DNA from: DASPLH01 sp035627675
GTDB lineage: Bacteria; Acidobacteriota; Terriglobia; Terriglobales; Acidobacteriaceae
Length of the DNA stretch: 32,177 bases
Direction of reading: 5' to 3'
Assembly (NCBI GenBank): GCA_035627675.1
Contig: DASPLH010000053.1
Coordinates: 1-32,177 of the forward strand
The notes beneath the pieces are model-generated. The model was not told the DNA's origin, ran no database searches, and saw only the letters and a program-made list of their open reading frames with translations. Below are positions 23,064 to 30,761 of the stretch, one piece after another. The position numbers were made by a program, and so were the translations under genes. How positions within the stretch are numbered: the stretch's first letter is position 1; each line of letters begins with the position of its first letter.

Positions 23064-23201
23064 GTGTATAGCAGGCTGACAAAACGACATCTGCCCCCGA
23101 AGACGCATATGCGGGCCATCTGGTCCCGCCCCGTCTCCAGCAGGGCCGAGGTGCGCCTCACCCCATCGCAGTCCCGCGCCAACCTCTTCGCCGGCGACTA
23201 A
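23064..23201 (+). CDS. Possible small basic protein or leader peptide, 45 residues
   Basis: GTG 23064 to TAA 23199-23201 encodes 45 residues, many of them Arg, Lys and Ser. It lies 24 bases after the predicted transcription start, with GGGG nine or ten bases before the GTG. It has no known domain. Basic composition is also typical of chance frames in GC-rich DNA, so this is weak; an upstream open frame that affects the aminotransferase is one possibility. Confidence 0.2.
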   Translation: MYSRLTKRHLPPKTHMRAIWSRPVSSRAEVRLTPSQSRANLFAGD

Positions 23202-23320
23202 CCCCGATCTCCCTGCACAGTCCTGTGGCGATGCCCAGCATCGCGCGTTGTGCATGTGCACGCCACGACGGCGTGTCCAGCCGTCACGGCCCGCAGGGGC
23301 CGCGACTCCGGAGAAAGTCC

Positions 23321-24709
23321 ATGACCTCTACTACCTCGATGAGCGTTGCCGGCCCCAAGATCAAGACCAAGCTCCCCGGCCCGAACGCCAGGGCCGTCCT
23401 GAAGGCGGATCGCGAACTGATCTCGCCTTCGTACACGCGCTCCTATCCGCTCGTAGCCAAGACCGGCCGCGGAGTCGTGATCGAAGACGTGGACGGAAAC
23501 GAGTTCCTCGACTTCAGCGCCGGCATCGCCGTCACGTCCACCGGACACTGCCATCCCGAGGTCGTCGCCGCCATCCAGAAACAGGCCGCCGAACTCATCC
23601 ACATGTCCGGCACCGACTTCTACTATCCGCAGATGACGCAGCTCGCCGAGCGGCTGTCGAAGATCGCGCCCATGCCCGGCCCGCACAAGATCCACTACGC
23701 GAACTCCGGCGCAGAGGCCATCGAAGCCGCGATGAAGCTCGCGCGCTATCACACCAGGCGCCAGTGGATCATCGCCTTCTACGGCGCATTCCACGGACGC
23801 ACCATGGGCGCTCTCTCGCTCACCTGCTCGAAGGCGCAGCAGCGACGCCGCTTCTCGCCGCTCGTGCCCGGCGTCGTGCATGTGCCGTTCCCGAACCTGT
23901 ACCGCAAACCGGAACACCTCACACGCGAGGAGTTCCTCAAGCAGCACGTAACCAACATCGAAGACGTCTTCCGCACGGAGGTCCCGCCGGAGGAGTGCGC
24001 GGCGATCGTCATAGAGGCCGTGCAGGGCGAGGGCGGATACCTGCCCGTGCCGCCGGAGTTCATGCGCGAACTGCGCCGCCTCTGCGATCAGCACGGCATC
24101 ATGCTGATCTGCGACGAAGTGCAGGCCGGCATGGGACGCACCGGCAAGTGGTGGTCGGTCGAGCACACCGGCGTCGCGCCCGACATGATCGCCAACGCCA
24201 AGGGCATCGCCAGCGGCATGCCGCTCGGAGTGCTGATCACCCGCGCCGACATCATGGACTGGGTGCCCGGCTCGCACGCATCGACCTTCGGCGGCAACCC
24301 CGTCGCTATCGCCGCCGCGCTGGCTACTATCGACATCCTCGAACGCGAGGCCATCAAGAACGCCGAAGTGGTCGGCAAGCACATGATGGAACGCATGAAG
24401 GACTGGCCGCAGCGCCTGCCCATCGTCGGCGACGTCCGCGGGTTGGGCTTGATGATCGGCGTCGAAATGGTCCACGACAAGAAGGCAAAAACGCCTGCGG
24501 GCGAACAGCGCGACCGCGTCGTCGAGCTGGCGTTCGAGAAGGGCGTGCTCTTCCTCGGCTGCGGTCCCAACACCCTGCGGATCGCCCCGCCGCTGATCGT
24601 CACCAGGGAACAGGCCGACATCGCCATCGACGTGCTGGAAGAGTCGATCTGCGACGTGGCGGCCGGCAAGTTCACCACTCCGAGCTGGGGCGAAGAAACC
24701 GGAGCCTGA
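23321..24709 (+). CDS. Class III PLP aminotransferase (GabT/ornithine type)
   Basis: The protein has 462 residues. It should move an omega- or alpha-amino group to an oxo acid. Fold type I motifs: SGAEAIEAAMKLAR (phosphate binding), AFYGAFHGRTMGALSLT, D265 in LICDEVQAGMGRTGKWW, and PLP lysine K294 in ANAKGIASGMPLG. FLDFSAGIAVTSTGHCHPEV is typical of the acetylornithine/4-aminobutyrate group; the longer N-terminus and the ASTFGGNPVA motif favour GabT-like or broad amino-acid (also racemase-like) members. ATG 23321 has GGAGAAAG upstream. It is flanked by inverted 21-bp repeats and followed by a strong terminator, so it is probably a single-gene unit. Confidence 0.9.
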   Translation: MTSTTSMSVAGPKIKTKLPGPNARAVLKADRELISPSYTRSYPLVAKTGRGVVIEDVDGNEFLDFSAGIAVTSTGHCHPEVVAAIQKQAAELIHMSGTDFYYPQMTQLAERLSKIAPMPGPHKIHYANSGAEAIEAAMKLARYHTRRQWIIAFYGAFHGRTMGALSLTCSKAQQRRRFSPLVPGVVHVPFPNLYRKPEHLTREEFLKQHVTNIEDVFRTEVPPEECAAIVIEAVQGEGGYLPVPPEFMRELRRLCDQHGIMLICDEVQAGMGRTGKWWSVEHTGVAPDMIANAKGIASGMPLGVLITRADIMDWVPGSHASTFGGNPVAIAAALATIDILEREAIKNAEVVGKHMMERMKDWPQRLPIVGDVRGLGLMIGVEMVHDKKAKTPAGEQRDRVVELAFEKGVLFLGCGPNTLRIAPPLIVTREQADIAIDVLEESICDVAAGKFTTPSWGEETGA

Positions 24710-24748
24710 ACCAGCTTCGTTCCCATTTCAGCCCTGGGTGCAATCGAC

Positions 24749-24772
24749 GAGGCCAGCCGCAAGGCTGGCCTC
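24749..24772 (+). terminator. Terminator after the aminotransferase gene
   Basis: GAGGCCAGCC (24749-24758), loop GCAA, GGCTGGCCTC (24763-24772): a perfect 10-bp stem followed by CCTTATT. This is the best intrinsic terminator in the window, 40 bases after the stop. The stem core is also a common dispersed-repeat word. Confidence 0.75.
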
Positions 24773-24783
24773 CCTTATTGCCC

Positions 24784-24847
24784 GTGTAGCGCGGGCGTGT
24801 GGCGGGGGCGTGTGGTGCGGGCGTGTGGCGCGGGCGTCTCGCCCGCG
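24784..24847. repeat. 13-bp tandem repeat, four units, ending in a hairpin
   Basis: Four consecutive 13-bp units (24784, 24797, 24810, 24823) follow GTGTRGYGSGGGC. The last runs into CGCGGGC-GTCTC-GCCCGCG, a perfect 7-bp hairpin ending at 24847. The block from unit 4 onward matches, in reverse complement, the hairpin at 27813-27840. Confidence 0.75.
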
Positions 24848-24849
24848 AC

Positions 24850-24870
24850 CCTCCAAAACCTCTGAAACTT
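24850..24870 (-). repeat. 21-bp repeat arm, right of the aminotransferase
   Basis: Inverted partner of 22898-22918 (20 of 21 positions). It lies 22 bp upstream of the -10 box of the peptidase gene, so it forms part of that promoter region. Confidence 0.7.
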
Positions 24871-24891
24871 CGAAACCTCTCCACCCCCATT

Positions 24892-24897
24892 TACAAT
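24892..24897 (+). promoter_or_regulatory. -10 box immediately before the M24 peptidase gene
   Basis: TACAAT at 24892-24897 ends six bases before ATG 24904. A usual start site would fall on the A of the ATG. The bases between (GTCCGC) contain no ribosome site. The -35 (TTCGAA, 24869-24874) is weak. Confidence 0.5.
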
Positions 24898-24903
24898 GTC
24901 CGC

Positions 24904-26070
24904 ATGAAGCTAGCCGCCATCCAGTCTGCGCTTCGTGAGCGTGGCTTTGACGCTTGGCTGTTCTACGATCATCACCACCGCGACGAGATCGCCTACGCGA
25001 TTCTCGGGCTCCCGGCCGACTTGCATGTCACGCGCCGCTGGTTCTACCTGGTGCCTGCCGAGGGCGAGCCCGTAAAGCTCAATCATCGCGTGGAGCCGCG
25101 TCACCTCGAGAAGCTTCCCGGTCGCCAGCTTCACTACGGCCCGTGGCCTGAGCTGCACGAGAAGCTGAAGGAGATGGTCGCGCCCTACAAGCGCCTCGCC
25201 ATGCAGTACTCGCCCAACAACAACATCATGTACGTGTCGCTGGTGGACGGAGGCATGCTCGAACTGGTGCGCAGCTTCGGCGCGGAAGTCGTCAGCTCGG
25301 CGAACCTCGTCGCGCAGTTCGAGGCGGTGCTGACGGACGAGCAGATCGCCACGCACTTCAGCGCGCGCGACAAGATGGACCGCATCATGGAAGCCTCCTT
25401 CCAGGAGATCGGACGGCGCGTCCGCAACGGCGGTTGCGACGAATACGGAATCCAACAGTGGATCGCCGAGGCATTCCGGCGCGAAGGCCTGGTGACGGAC
25501 GATCCGCCGATCGTCGGCGTCAACGAGAACGCCGGCAACCCCCACTACGCGCCCGAGGCGGCCACGTCGAAGCCCATCCGCGAAGGGGACTGGGTTCTGC
25601 TCGACATGTGGGCCAAGCTCGCCCGCCCCGATGCCGTTTACTACGACATCACCTGGACGGGCTTCGTCGGCAACGCACCTTCGGACCGCCACCGCGAGAT
25701 CTTCAACATCGTTCGCGATGCCCGCGACGTGGGCGTCAGGACCGTGCAGCAGGCCTTTGCCGAGAAGCGCACGCTCCACGGCTGGGAAGTCGATGCCGCG
25801 GTGCGCGCCCACATCGAGAAGGCGGGCTACGCCGAACAGTTCGTCCACCGCACCGGACACTCCATCGGCACCAGCGTGCACGGCAATGGCGCGAACATGG
25901 ACAACCTGGAAACCAAGGACGACCGCGAGATTCTGCCGAATACGTTATTCTCAATAGAGCCGGGCATATATCTGCCGGAGTTCGGAGTGCGCGCCGAGGT
26001 GGACGTGCTGGTGCGCAACGGCGCGGCGGAAGTAACCGGCCGGATCCAGAAAGAGATCGTCATCATCTGA
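24904..26070 (+). CDS. M24 family Xaa-Pro aminopeptidase-like protein
   Basis: The protein has 388 residues. It has a creatinase-like N-terminal domain (about 1-150) and a pita-bread M24 domain. The five metal ligands are present: D234 (LLDMWAK), D248 (YYDITWTG), H319 (RTGHSIG), E352 (SIEPGIY) and E365 (RAEVDVLV). H214 and H326 fit substrate-binding histidines. It probably removes an N-terminal residue before proline; prolidase activity is the alternative. No signal peptide is seen, so it is cytoplasmic. The -10 box position suggests leaderless translation. The stop overlaps the next start by one base (TGATG). Confidence 0.9.
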   Translation: MKLAAIQSALRERGFDAWLFYDHHHRDEIAYAILGLPADLHVTRRWFYLVPAEGEPVKLNHRVEPRHLEKLPGRQLHYGPWPELHEKLKEMVAPYKRLAMQYSPNNNIMYVSLVDGGMLELVRSFGAEVVSSANLVAQFEAVLTDEQIATHFSARDKMDRIMEASFQEIGRRVRNGGCDEYGIQQWIAEAFRREGLVTDDPPIVGVNENAGNPHYAPEAATSKPIREGDWVLLDMWAKLARPDAVYYDITWTGFVGNAPSDRHREIFNIVRDARDVGVRTVQQAFAEKRTLHGWEVDAAVRAHIEKAGYAEQFVHRTGHSIGTSVHGNGANMDNLETKDDREILPNTLFSIEPGIYLPEFGVRAEVDVLVRNGAAEVTGRIQKEIVII

Positions 26071-26483
26071 TGGCTAACGCGAACGGAACGAAAACTGCCC
26101 CGGAAACGCCCGCGGCCACCCCAATGGCGCTGGGCGCACTCGCCCTCGGCTGGCTCATCCCGGGCGCCGGACACCTGTTGCTGCGCCGCTGGGGACGCGG
26201 CCTGCTGTTGCTCGCCGCCATCTGCACCATGTTCTTCTTCGGCCTTCAGATGCAGGGCAAGGTCTACGCCTTCAACACCGGAGACCTTCTCGACATCCTC
26301 GGCTTCTTCGGGGATATCGGCGCAGGGCTGCTTTACTTCCTCGCCCGCGGCATGAACTGGGGCGAGGGAGCCGTGCACCGCGCCGTCGCCGACTACGGCA
26401 CGAAGTACATCATCGTTGCCGGACTGCTGAACATCATCTCCGCCATCGATGCCTACCACATCGGCATCGGGAAGAAGCAATAG
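26070..26483 (+). CDS. Small membrane protein, DUF6677-like
   Basis: The protein has 137 residues. After a polar Ala/Thr-rich start, ALALGWLIPGAGHLLLRRWGRGLLLLAAI resembles the TM2/DUF6677 pattern of a Pro-Gly-Gly turn between two helices. Further hydrophobic segments lie at about 75-95 and 110-128, so three to four membrane spans are expected. Function is unknown. It is translationally coupled to the peptidase upstream and followed after one base by another membrane protein gene. Confidence 0.72.
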   Translation: MANANGTKTAPETPAATPMALGALALGWLIPGAGHLLLRRWGRGLLLLAAICTMFFFGLQMQGKVYAFNTGDLLDILGFFGDIGAGLLYFLARGMNWGEGAVHRAVADYGTKYIIVAGLLNIISAIDAYHIGIGKKQ

Positions 26484-26484
26484 C

Positions 26485-26661
26485 ATGGAACTCTCACACT
26501 TCACGGCCGCGTTCGTATTCGCCGTCTGCGCATCCGTGGTCTTCGGAATCACGCAGCGCGACACGCCGCGCGACATGGTGCGCTACGGAGCCTATTGCTT
26601 CGCCCTCTTCATCGGCGGAGTCATCGCCGCAAGCTGGTTCATGTGGATACTGAAGAAGTGA
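26485..26661 (+). CDS. Small two-span membrane protein, 58 residues
   Basis: ATG 26485 follows GGAAGAAG and sits one base after the preceding stop. The protein has two hydrophobic helices (about 5-22 and 37-55) joined by a short charged loop (TQRDTPRDMVRY) and ends in ILKK, so both ends probably face the same side. No family is recognised. It is likely cotranscribed with the DUF6677-like protein and may work with it. Confidence 0.7.
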   Translation: MELSHFTAAFVFAVCASVVFGITQRDTPRDMVRYGAYCFALFIGGVIAASWFMWILKK

Positions 26662-26749
26662 GAAGGGTGAAGGGTGAAGTAAGAAAAGTTCGCCCTTTTC
26701 CTTTCACTTTCTCACTTTCTCACTTCGCACTTCTCACTTCGCACTTCCC
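26662..26749. repeat. Purine/pyrimidine strand-switch repeat between convergent genes
   Basis: The first half is AG-rich (GTGAGAAGGGTGAAGGGTGA and similar) and the second half CT-rich, with CACTTTCTCACTTTCTCAC and two TTCGCACTTCTCACT-like words. The halves can pair into a long imperfect hairpin. It lies between convergent genes and is well placed to end both transcripts. Confidence 0.6.
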
Positions 26750-27691
26750 TCATCCTTCCCAGACAAACGCGTCGAACACCCTGCTGACGTCGAATCCCAG
26801 CCGCTTGTACAACGCAACCGCGCGCGTATTTGCCTCCGTGACCGTCAGGCTCAATTGCGAGTAGTTCTTGAGGCTGATCGCCCTGTACGCTGCCTCGATG
26901 AGGTGCTCGCCGAGTCCGTGGTTGCGATGCTCGGGCAGCAGGCACACCTGCGTGATATGTCCGACGTCATGCCGCACCCGCGAACAGAGCAGGACGCCGA
27001 CATTCGTGCGCGTCGGCGCGTGGTGCACGACGAACGACGATTCCTGGTCGAACACTCCGCAGCCCGGGAAGCGCACGATGTTGTTCAGGAAGCGGAGCGA
27101 ACCCGTGACGGTCCGATACTGGTCATTGATCTCTGAGTCGACATGGCTGCGATAGGCGGCGGTGATAATGCTGGCCGCCGATTGGTAGTCCTGTTCCTGC
27201 CACGAGCGGATCTGGTACCCCGGCGGAAGCGGGGTGGAGTTGAAGTGGTCGCGCCCGACGGGCAGGCACATGAACAGCCTGGCGTACCGGCGGAAGCCCT
27301 CGGCATCGAACGGCTCCGCAGCCGTGCCCGTGTCGTGCAGCAGCAGTTGCGCCTCGATGCGGTGGATGCCCGGCGATTGCTGTAACGTGCTGACCACCTG
27401 GGTGATCAGTTCGCGCTCGATCTCCGTGCGCCGTGCTCCAGTGTAGGAATCGACGAAGACGTCCCCGATAACGCCCTTGGCTCCCTCATATACGAAGAAG
27501 CAGTAGCCGAGGATGCGTCCGCGCTCGATCGCCACGTATCCGGGAAGGATTTTCGAATCGATGTAGCGGAGAATCATCTCCGCCGAAGCGTCGTAGTCCC
27601 AGGAGAGCAGCTCCTGCCAGACACCCGACTCCTCCTCGAGAAGGGGTCGCAGGTCGACTGAGCCGAAGTGCCGAAGATCGAGGATTTCCAC
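26750..27691 (-). CDS. Tandem GNAT acetyltransferase, GTG start
   Basis: The protein has 313 residues. The C-terminal half is a GNAT domain with the acetyl-CoA loop HITQVCLLPEHRNHGLGEHLIEAAYR and the end motif LTVTEANTRAVALYKRLGF. The N-terminal half (residues about 1-140, with GYVAIERGRILGYCFFVYEG and VIGDVFVD) looks like a second, degenerate GNAT fold lacking the R/Q-x-x-G-x-G loop. Tandem GNAT proteins use one half for catalysis. The substrate is unknown. The start is GTG at 27691 with GGCGGAA upstream. It is downstream of the glycosyltransferase gene but has its own promoter. Confidence 0.82.
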   Translation of the reverse strand: MEILDLRHFGSVDLRPLLEEESGVWQELLSWDYDASAEMILRYIDSKILPGYVAIERGRILGYCFFVYEGAKGVIGDVFVDSYTGARRTEIERELITQVVSTLQQSPGIHRIEAQLLLHDTGTAAEPFDAEGFRRYARLFMCLPVGRDHFNSTPLPPGYQIRSWQEQDYQSAASIITAAYRSHVDSEINDQYRTVTGSLRFLNNIVRFPGCGVFDQESSFVVHHAPTRTNVGVLLCSRVRHDVGHITQVCLLPEHRNHGLGEHLIEAAYRAISLKNYSQLSLTVTEANTRAVALYKRLGFDVSRVFDAFVWEG

Positions 27692-27745
27692 GAGTTCCGC
27701 CTGAGATCAACGCCGGACGCGGGCGCGCATCGCAGCGGTCTCGAA

Positions 27746-27775
27746 AGTGTAGCCCTTTGGCGATGCGTCCGGCAA
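27746..27775 (-). promoter_or_regulatory. Probable promoter of the GNAT gene
   Basis: On the minus strand TTGCCG (27775-27770) and TACACT (27751-27746) are 18 bp apart. The start would be near 27739, giving a leader of about 48 bases to GTG 27691. Confidence 0.55.
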
Positions 27776-27812
27776 AGCACCCGAACATCGGCGGGCAACA
27801 GGAACGGGCGTC

Positions 27813-27834
27813 GCGCGGGCGGGGACGCCCGCGC
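27813..27834 (-). terminator. Dispersed-repeat hairpin after the glycosyltransferase gene
   Basis: GCGCGGGCG (27813-27821), loop GGGA, CGCCCGCGC (27826-27834): a perfect 9-bp stem 24 bases after the glycosyltransferase stop on the minus strand. There is no T-run. The sequence GTGTGGCGCGGGCGTC (minus strand, 27839-27824) is the same word as in the tandem repeat at 24823-24838. Confidence 0.45.
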
Positions 27835-27858
27835 CACACTAGCCGCGGAGTCCCGTGC

Positions 27859-29508
27859 TCATCTCGCGGCGGTAACGGAATAAATCTCCAGGCGTTGCGG
27901 GCGGAAGTAGCCAAGCAGAACCAAGTCGCGTCCCGGCAGCAGTTCGCGCAACTCCGGCAGCGAACCTTCGCGCGCGATCACCACATGCTCTCCGGGCGGC
28001 ATGCCGGGAGGCGTGACACGCCGTCCAGGCGAGATTTCCAGGCCTTCGTAAGCCATGGCCGTCTGGTTGCGATAGAACCCCATGCCGAACGCAACATCGC
28101 GCCGCACCTTGAAGGTCGCCACCTGTGTCTCCGGCGAGACTCCAACGGCGGTGAGCAGTCGAGCGACCGGGCGAGCGGAATCCGCGAGGTCCACCGAACT
28201 GGAGACCACGCGCAACACGAAACTGACCATCAGCACCAGCGGCACCAGCGTGGCCGCGCGCATGGCCCTCCACCCACGGGAGAGAAGCAGACGCCCAACA
28301 GCCAACAACGTCAGGGTCCCGGCCACCGCGGCGATCACGATCGCCTGCCGGGTCGCAGCCACCTTCAACACCAGGGCCGGGGAAAACACCACGGCAGCGG
28401 CCAACACGCCCAACAGCGCGGCATGCAAACCCGCCATCCAGAACGGAATCGGCCGATCCTCTTCGGTTCGTCGTTGCAGGTAATGGGCGGCCAGAAGCAG
28501 GCAGGGCGGGACCGCCGGCAGAATGTATCCCGGCAGCTTCGATTGCGAAATCGAGAAGAACGCCACCGGCACGAGGAACCACACCAGCAGGAAGGCCGCG
28601 AACGGGTCCATCGCGAGTACATTGCTCTTGCGGCTCTTCCACCACCCGCGCAAGCCTTCGACGACTGCCGCGACGAACAGGACGGTCCACGGCGCGGTTG
28701 CCAGCAGAACCACCGGCACGTAGTACCAGAACGGCTGCTTGTGGCGGAACATGTTCGTGCCGAAGCGCGCGAGATTGTGCTCGAGGAAGAAGGCGCGGAA
28801 GAACTCCGGCGTGCGCACCTGCACCAGCACGTACCACGGGAGGGCAACGGCGAGAAACGCGAGGATGCCGGGCACCCAGAAGGTGCGGCCGAGGCTGCGC
28901 CAGTCCCGCGTGACCGCGCAAAATACCGCCAGGATCAGGAACGCCAGTCCGGGAGCCACCGGGCCCTTGGCGAGCGTGGCAACCGCCAGCGCGACATACG
29001 ACACCAGCAGCCACGATCGCGATTCGCTCTCGCGCCACCCGAACCAGGCGAGCATGGCGATGGCGAAGGGCGCGGCCAGCACCATGTCGGTCGAGGCTCC
29101 GTGGGCGAAGCCGAAGATCAACGCCGCCGAGGCGACCATGAGCGGACCGTCCACCCGCATCCCCGGCCTGAACCGGCGCAGGAATACGTAAATGAAACCG
29201 GTCATCAGCGTCGCCAGCGTTGCCGAAGGCAGTCGCGCCGCCCAGTCGCTCACGCCGAAAATCTTGAACGCCGCTATCGCGCCCCAGTAGTACGCAATCG
29301 GCTTTTCGAGCCAGGGCTGGCCGTAGAGGACGGGAGTGACCCAGTCGTTGCGGTCGTGCATTTCGCGCGCGACTTGCGCGTAGCGCGGTTCGTCCGCCCC
29401 GAGCAATCCGAAGCCGCCGAGTCGAAAGAAAAACAGCAGCAGGCATGCCACCGCGATCAGCGCCACTTCGAGCACCGTCGAGCGACGCGCGTTCCATCGG
29501 CTAAACAC
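27859..29508 (-). CDS. ArnT-like (GT83/PMT) membrane glycosyltransferase
   Basis: The protein has 549 residues with about 11-13 membrane segments in the N-terminal 430 and a soluble C-terminal domain. It should move a sugar from a polyprenyl-phosphate donor to lipid or protein on the outer face of the inner membrane. Family motifs: GADEPRYAQVAREM, where the Asp-Glu pair is catalytic, NDWVTPVLYGQPWLEKPIAYYW, and FSISQSKLPGYILPAVPP. ArnT adds aminoarabinose to lipid A, but no arn genes are nearby, so the sugar is unknown. GTG 29508 overlaps the end of the upstream gene by 8 bp. Confidence 0.88.
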   Translation of the reverse strand: MFSRWNARRSTVLEVALIAVACLLLFFFRLGGFGLLGADEPRYAQVAREMHDRNDWVTPVLYGQPWLEKPIAYYWGAIAAFKIFGVSDWAARLPSATLATLMTGFIYVFLRRFRPGMRVDGPLMVASAALIFGFAHGASTDMVLAAPFAIAMLAWFGWRESESRSWLLVSYVALAVATLAKGPVAPGLAFLILAVFCAVTRDWRSLGRTFWVPGILAFLAVALPWYVLVQVRTPEFFRAFFLEHNLARFGTNMFRHKQPFWYYVPVVLLATAPWTVLFVAAVVEGLRGWWKSRKSNVLAMDPFAAFLLVWFLVPVAFFSISQSKLPGYILPAVPPCLLLAAHYLQRRTEEDRPIPFWMAGLHAALLGVLAAAVVFSPALVLKVAATRQAIVIAAVAGTLTLLAVGRLLLSRGWRAMRAATLVPLVLMVSFVLRVVSSSVDLADSARPVARLLTAVGVSPETQVATFKVRRDVAFGMGFYRNQTAMAYEGLEISPGRRVTPPGMPPGEHVVIAREGSLPELRELLPGRDLVLLGYFRPQRLEIYSVTAAR

Positions 29509-29761
29509 TGGCGTGTTTCCGTCGATTGCTGCGGACGAGGGCGAAGATGCTGACGGCGACCCACGCGACTTCCAGCACGACGAACCCGGCCTGGAACCGC
29601 GGCCAGATTGCGTAGAAGCCGAGAATGGCAGACCCGAGGCCGTTCATCACGTTGTAGAGCGCCTTGTCGGGGTTCATCAGCTTGAACTGGTGCGCCACAT
29701 AGGCGACCAGGATCAGCATGGCCCCGAGCAGTTGGAACATCTGGTGTCCAAGAGAGAGCAT
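29501..29761 (-). CDS. CBU_0592-like small membrane protein
   Basis: The protein has 86 residues from ATG 29761. Three hydrophobic segments are visible (LLGAMLILVAYVAH, NVMNGLGSAILGFYAI, FVVLEVAWVAVSIFAL). The pattern G-x-x-L-I-L-V-A-Y, then N-x-x-G-S, then E-x-x-W is that of the CBU_0592 family, of unknown role. It overlaps the glycosyltransferase start by 8 bp and follows the DHH gene by 19 bp, so the four genes rbfA to the glycosyltransferase may form one transcript. The frame is open upstream but that part overlaps the DHH gene. Confidence 0.75.
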   Translation of the reverse strand: MLSLGHQMFQLLGAMLILVAYVAHQFKLMNPDKALYNVMNGLGSAILGFYAIWPRFQAGFVVLEVAWVAVSIFALVRSNRRKHASV

Positions 29762-29780
29762 TAGGAATCCGTCGTTGGAA

Positions 29781-30761
29781 TTAGTGCTTCGCCTGCCGCG
29801 TATTGTCTCGCAGCCGTGACAACACGATATCCACGGCGCTCGCGAGGGGACCTTCCACGGAGTGTCCGCTGGCGGCCGTGTGCCCGCCGCCGCCGAACGT
29901 CTCGGCCACCGCGGCGACATTCACGCGCCCCTTGCTGCGCAAACTCACACGGAAGCGTCCGTCGGGCAGTTCGCGGAAGAACGCGGAAACCTCCACGCCT
30001 TCGATGCCCAGCGCGTAGTTCACAAGACCTTCGCAATCTTCTTCCGTGGCCCCGAGTTGCTTCATGTCGTCGCGGGTAACGTACATCCAGGTCAGGCCGT
30101 CTTCGCGTTGCAGACGCGAGAGCGCCGCACCCAGCAGGCGCATCTTCGCCGTCGAGTTTGCAAAGTACACGCATTGCGCGACCGTCACCGGATCGGCCCC
30201 GTGCCGCACCAGGTCCTGTGCCAACGCGAACGTCGACTCGTTCGTTCCCACATAGCAGAATGAACCCGTGTCGGTGAGCACGGCCGTGTAGAGACAGGTG
30301 GCCATGTCGCGGCTGATCTCCACCTCAGCCGCCTTCGCCAGCCAGTAGATCAGCTCGGCGGTTGCCGCCGCATTGGAGACCACCCAATTCAGGTTCGCGA
30401 ACTCGTGAACCGTCTCGTGGTGATCGATGTTGATCAGGAAGAGCCGTTCCAGGCCTTCGAGCCGCGTGCGCTGCACGCTGTCGCACTCCAGCACGACGGC
30501 GGCGTCGTAATCGCCATCCACGCGCTGTGCCGTCCGAACCTTTTCGGCGCCCGGAAGACAGCGGTAGATCTTCGGCACTCCGTCGTGCAGGACGACGTCC
30601 ACCTGCTTGCCCATGGCCCGCAGCAGGTGCATGCAGCCGAGCGCCGAACCCACGGCGTCCCCATCCGGACGGGCGTGTGAGGTGATCAGTATCCGCTGAC
30701 GGCGGCGCAGCTCCATCAGTACGTCCTGGAGCTGGTGGCGCGTTGTGGCCGGGGTGCTCAA
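29781..30761 (-). CDS. DHH/DHHA1 phosphoesterase, NrnA-like, TTG start
   Basis: The protein has 326 residues, like NrnA (about 310-330), which degrades oligoribonucleotides of 2-5 bases and can dephosphorylate pAp. Metal-binding motifs: SHARPDGDAVGSALG (H29, D33, D35), VLECDS, NIDHHETVHEFANLNW (D113, H114, H115) and LTDTGSFCY. The DHHA1 end has TFGGGGHTAASGHSVEG, which binds RNA substrate. The start is TTG 30761, overlapping the rbfA stop (TTGA), as in many bacteria where nrnA follows rbfA. A c-di-AMP or pGpG phosphodiesterase role is also possible. Confidence 0.92.
   Translation of the reverse strand: MSTPATTRHQLQDVLMELRRRQRILITSHARPDGDAVGSALGCMHLLRAMGKQVDVVLHDGVPKIYRCLPGAEKVRTAQRVDGDYDAAVVLECDSVQRTRLEGLERLFLINIDHHETVHEFANLNWVVSNAAATAELIYWLAKAAEVEISRDMATCLYTAVLTDTGSFCYVGTNESTFALAQDLVRHGADPVTVAQCVYFANSTAKMRLLGAALSRLQREDGLTWMYVTRDDMKQLGATEEDCEGLVNYALGIEGVEVSAFFRELPDGRFRVSLRSKGRVNVAAVAETFGGGGHTAASGHSVEGPLASAVDIVLSRLRDNTRQAKH

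Noticed and set aside
21348..23261. 637-codon open frame on the minus strand across the CAP and DUF72 genes
   Set aside because: It mirrors two clear plus-strand genes with recognised domains; its own translation has no domain and is Arg/Val/His-rich, typical of an antisense shadow in GC-rich DNA.
24784..24847. CRISPR-like array
   Set aside because: Units are 13 bp, contiguous, without spacers, and there are no cas genes.
27757..29553. 598-codon plus-strand frame opposite the glycosyltransferase
   Set aside because: Antisense shadow rich in Arg, Gln and His, with no domain; the minus-strand gene has ArnT motifs and membrane helices.
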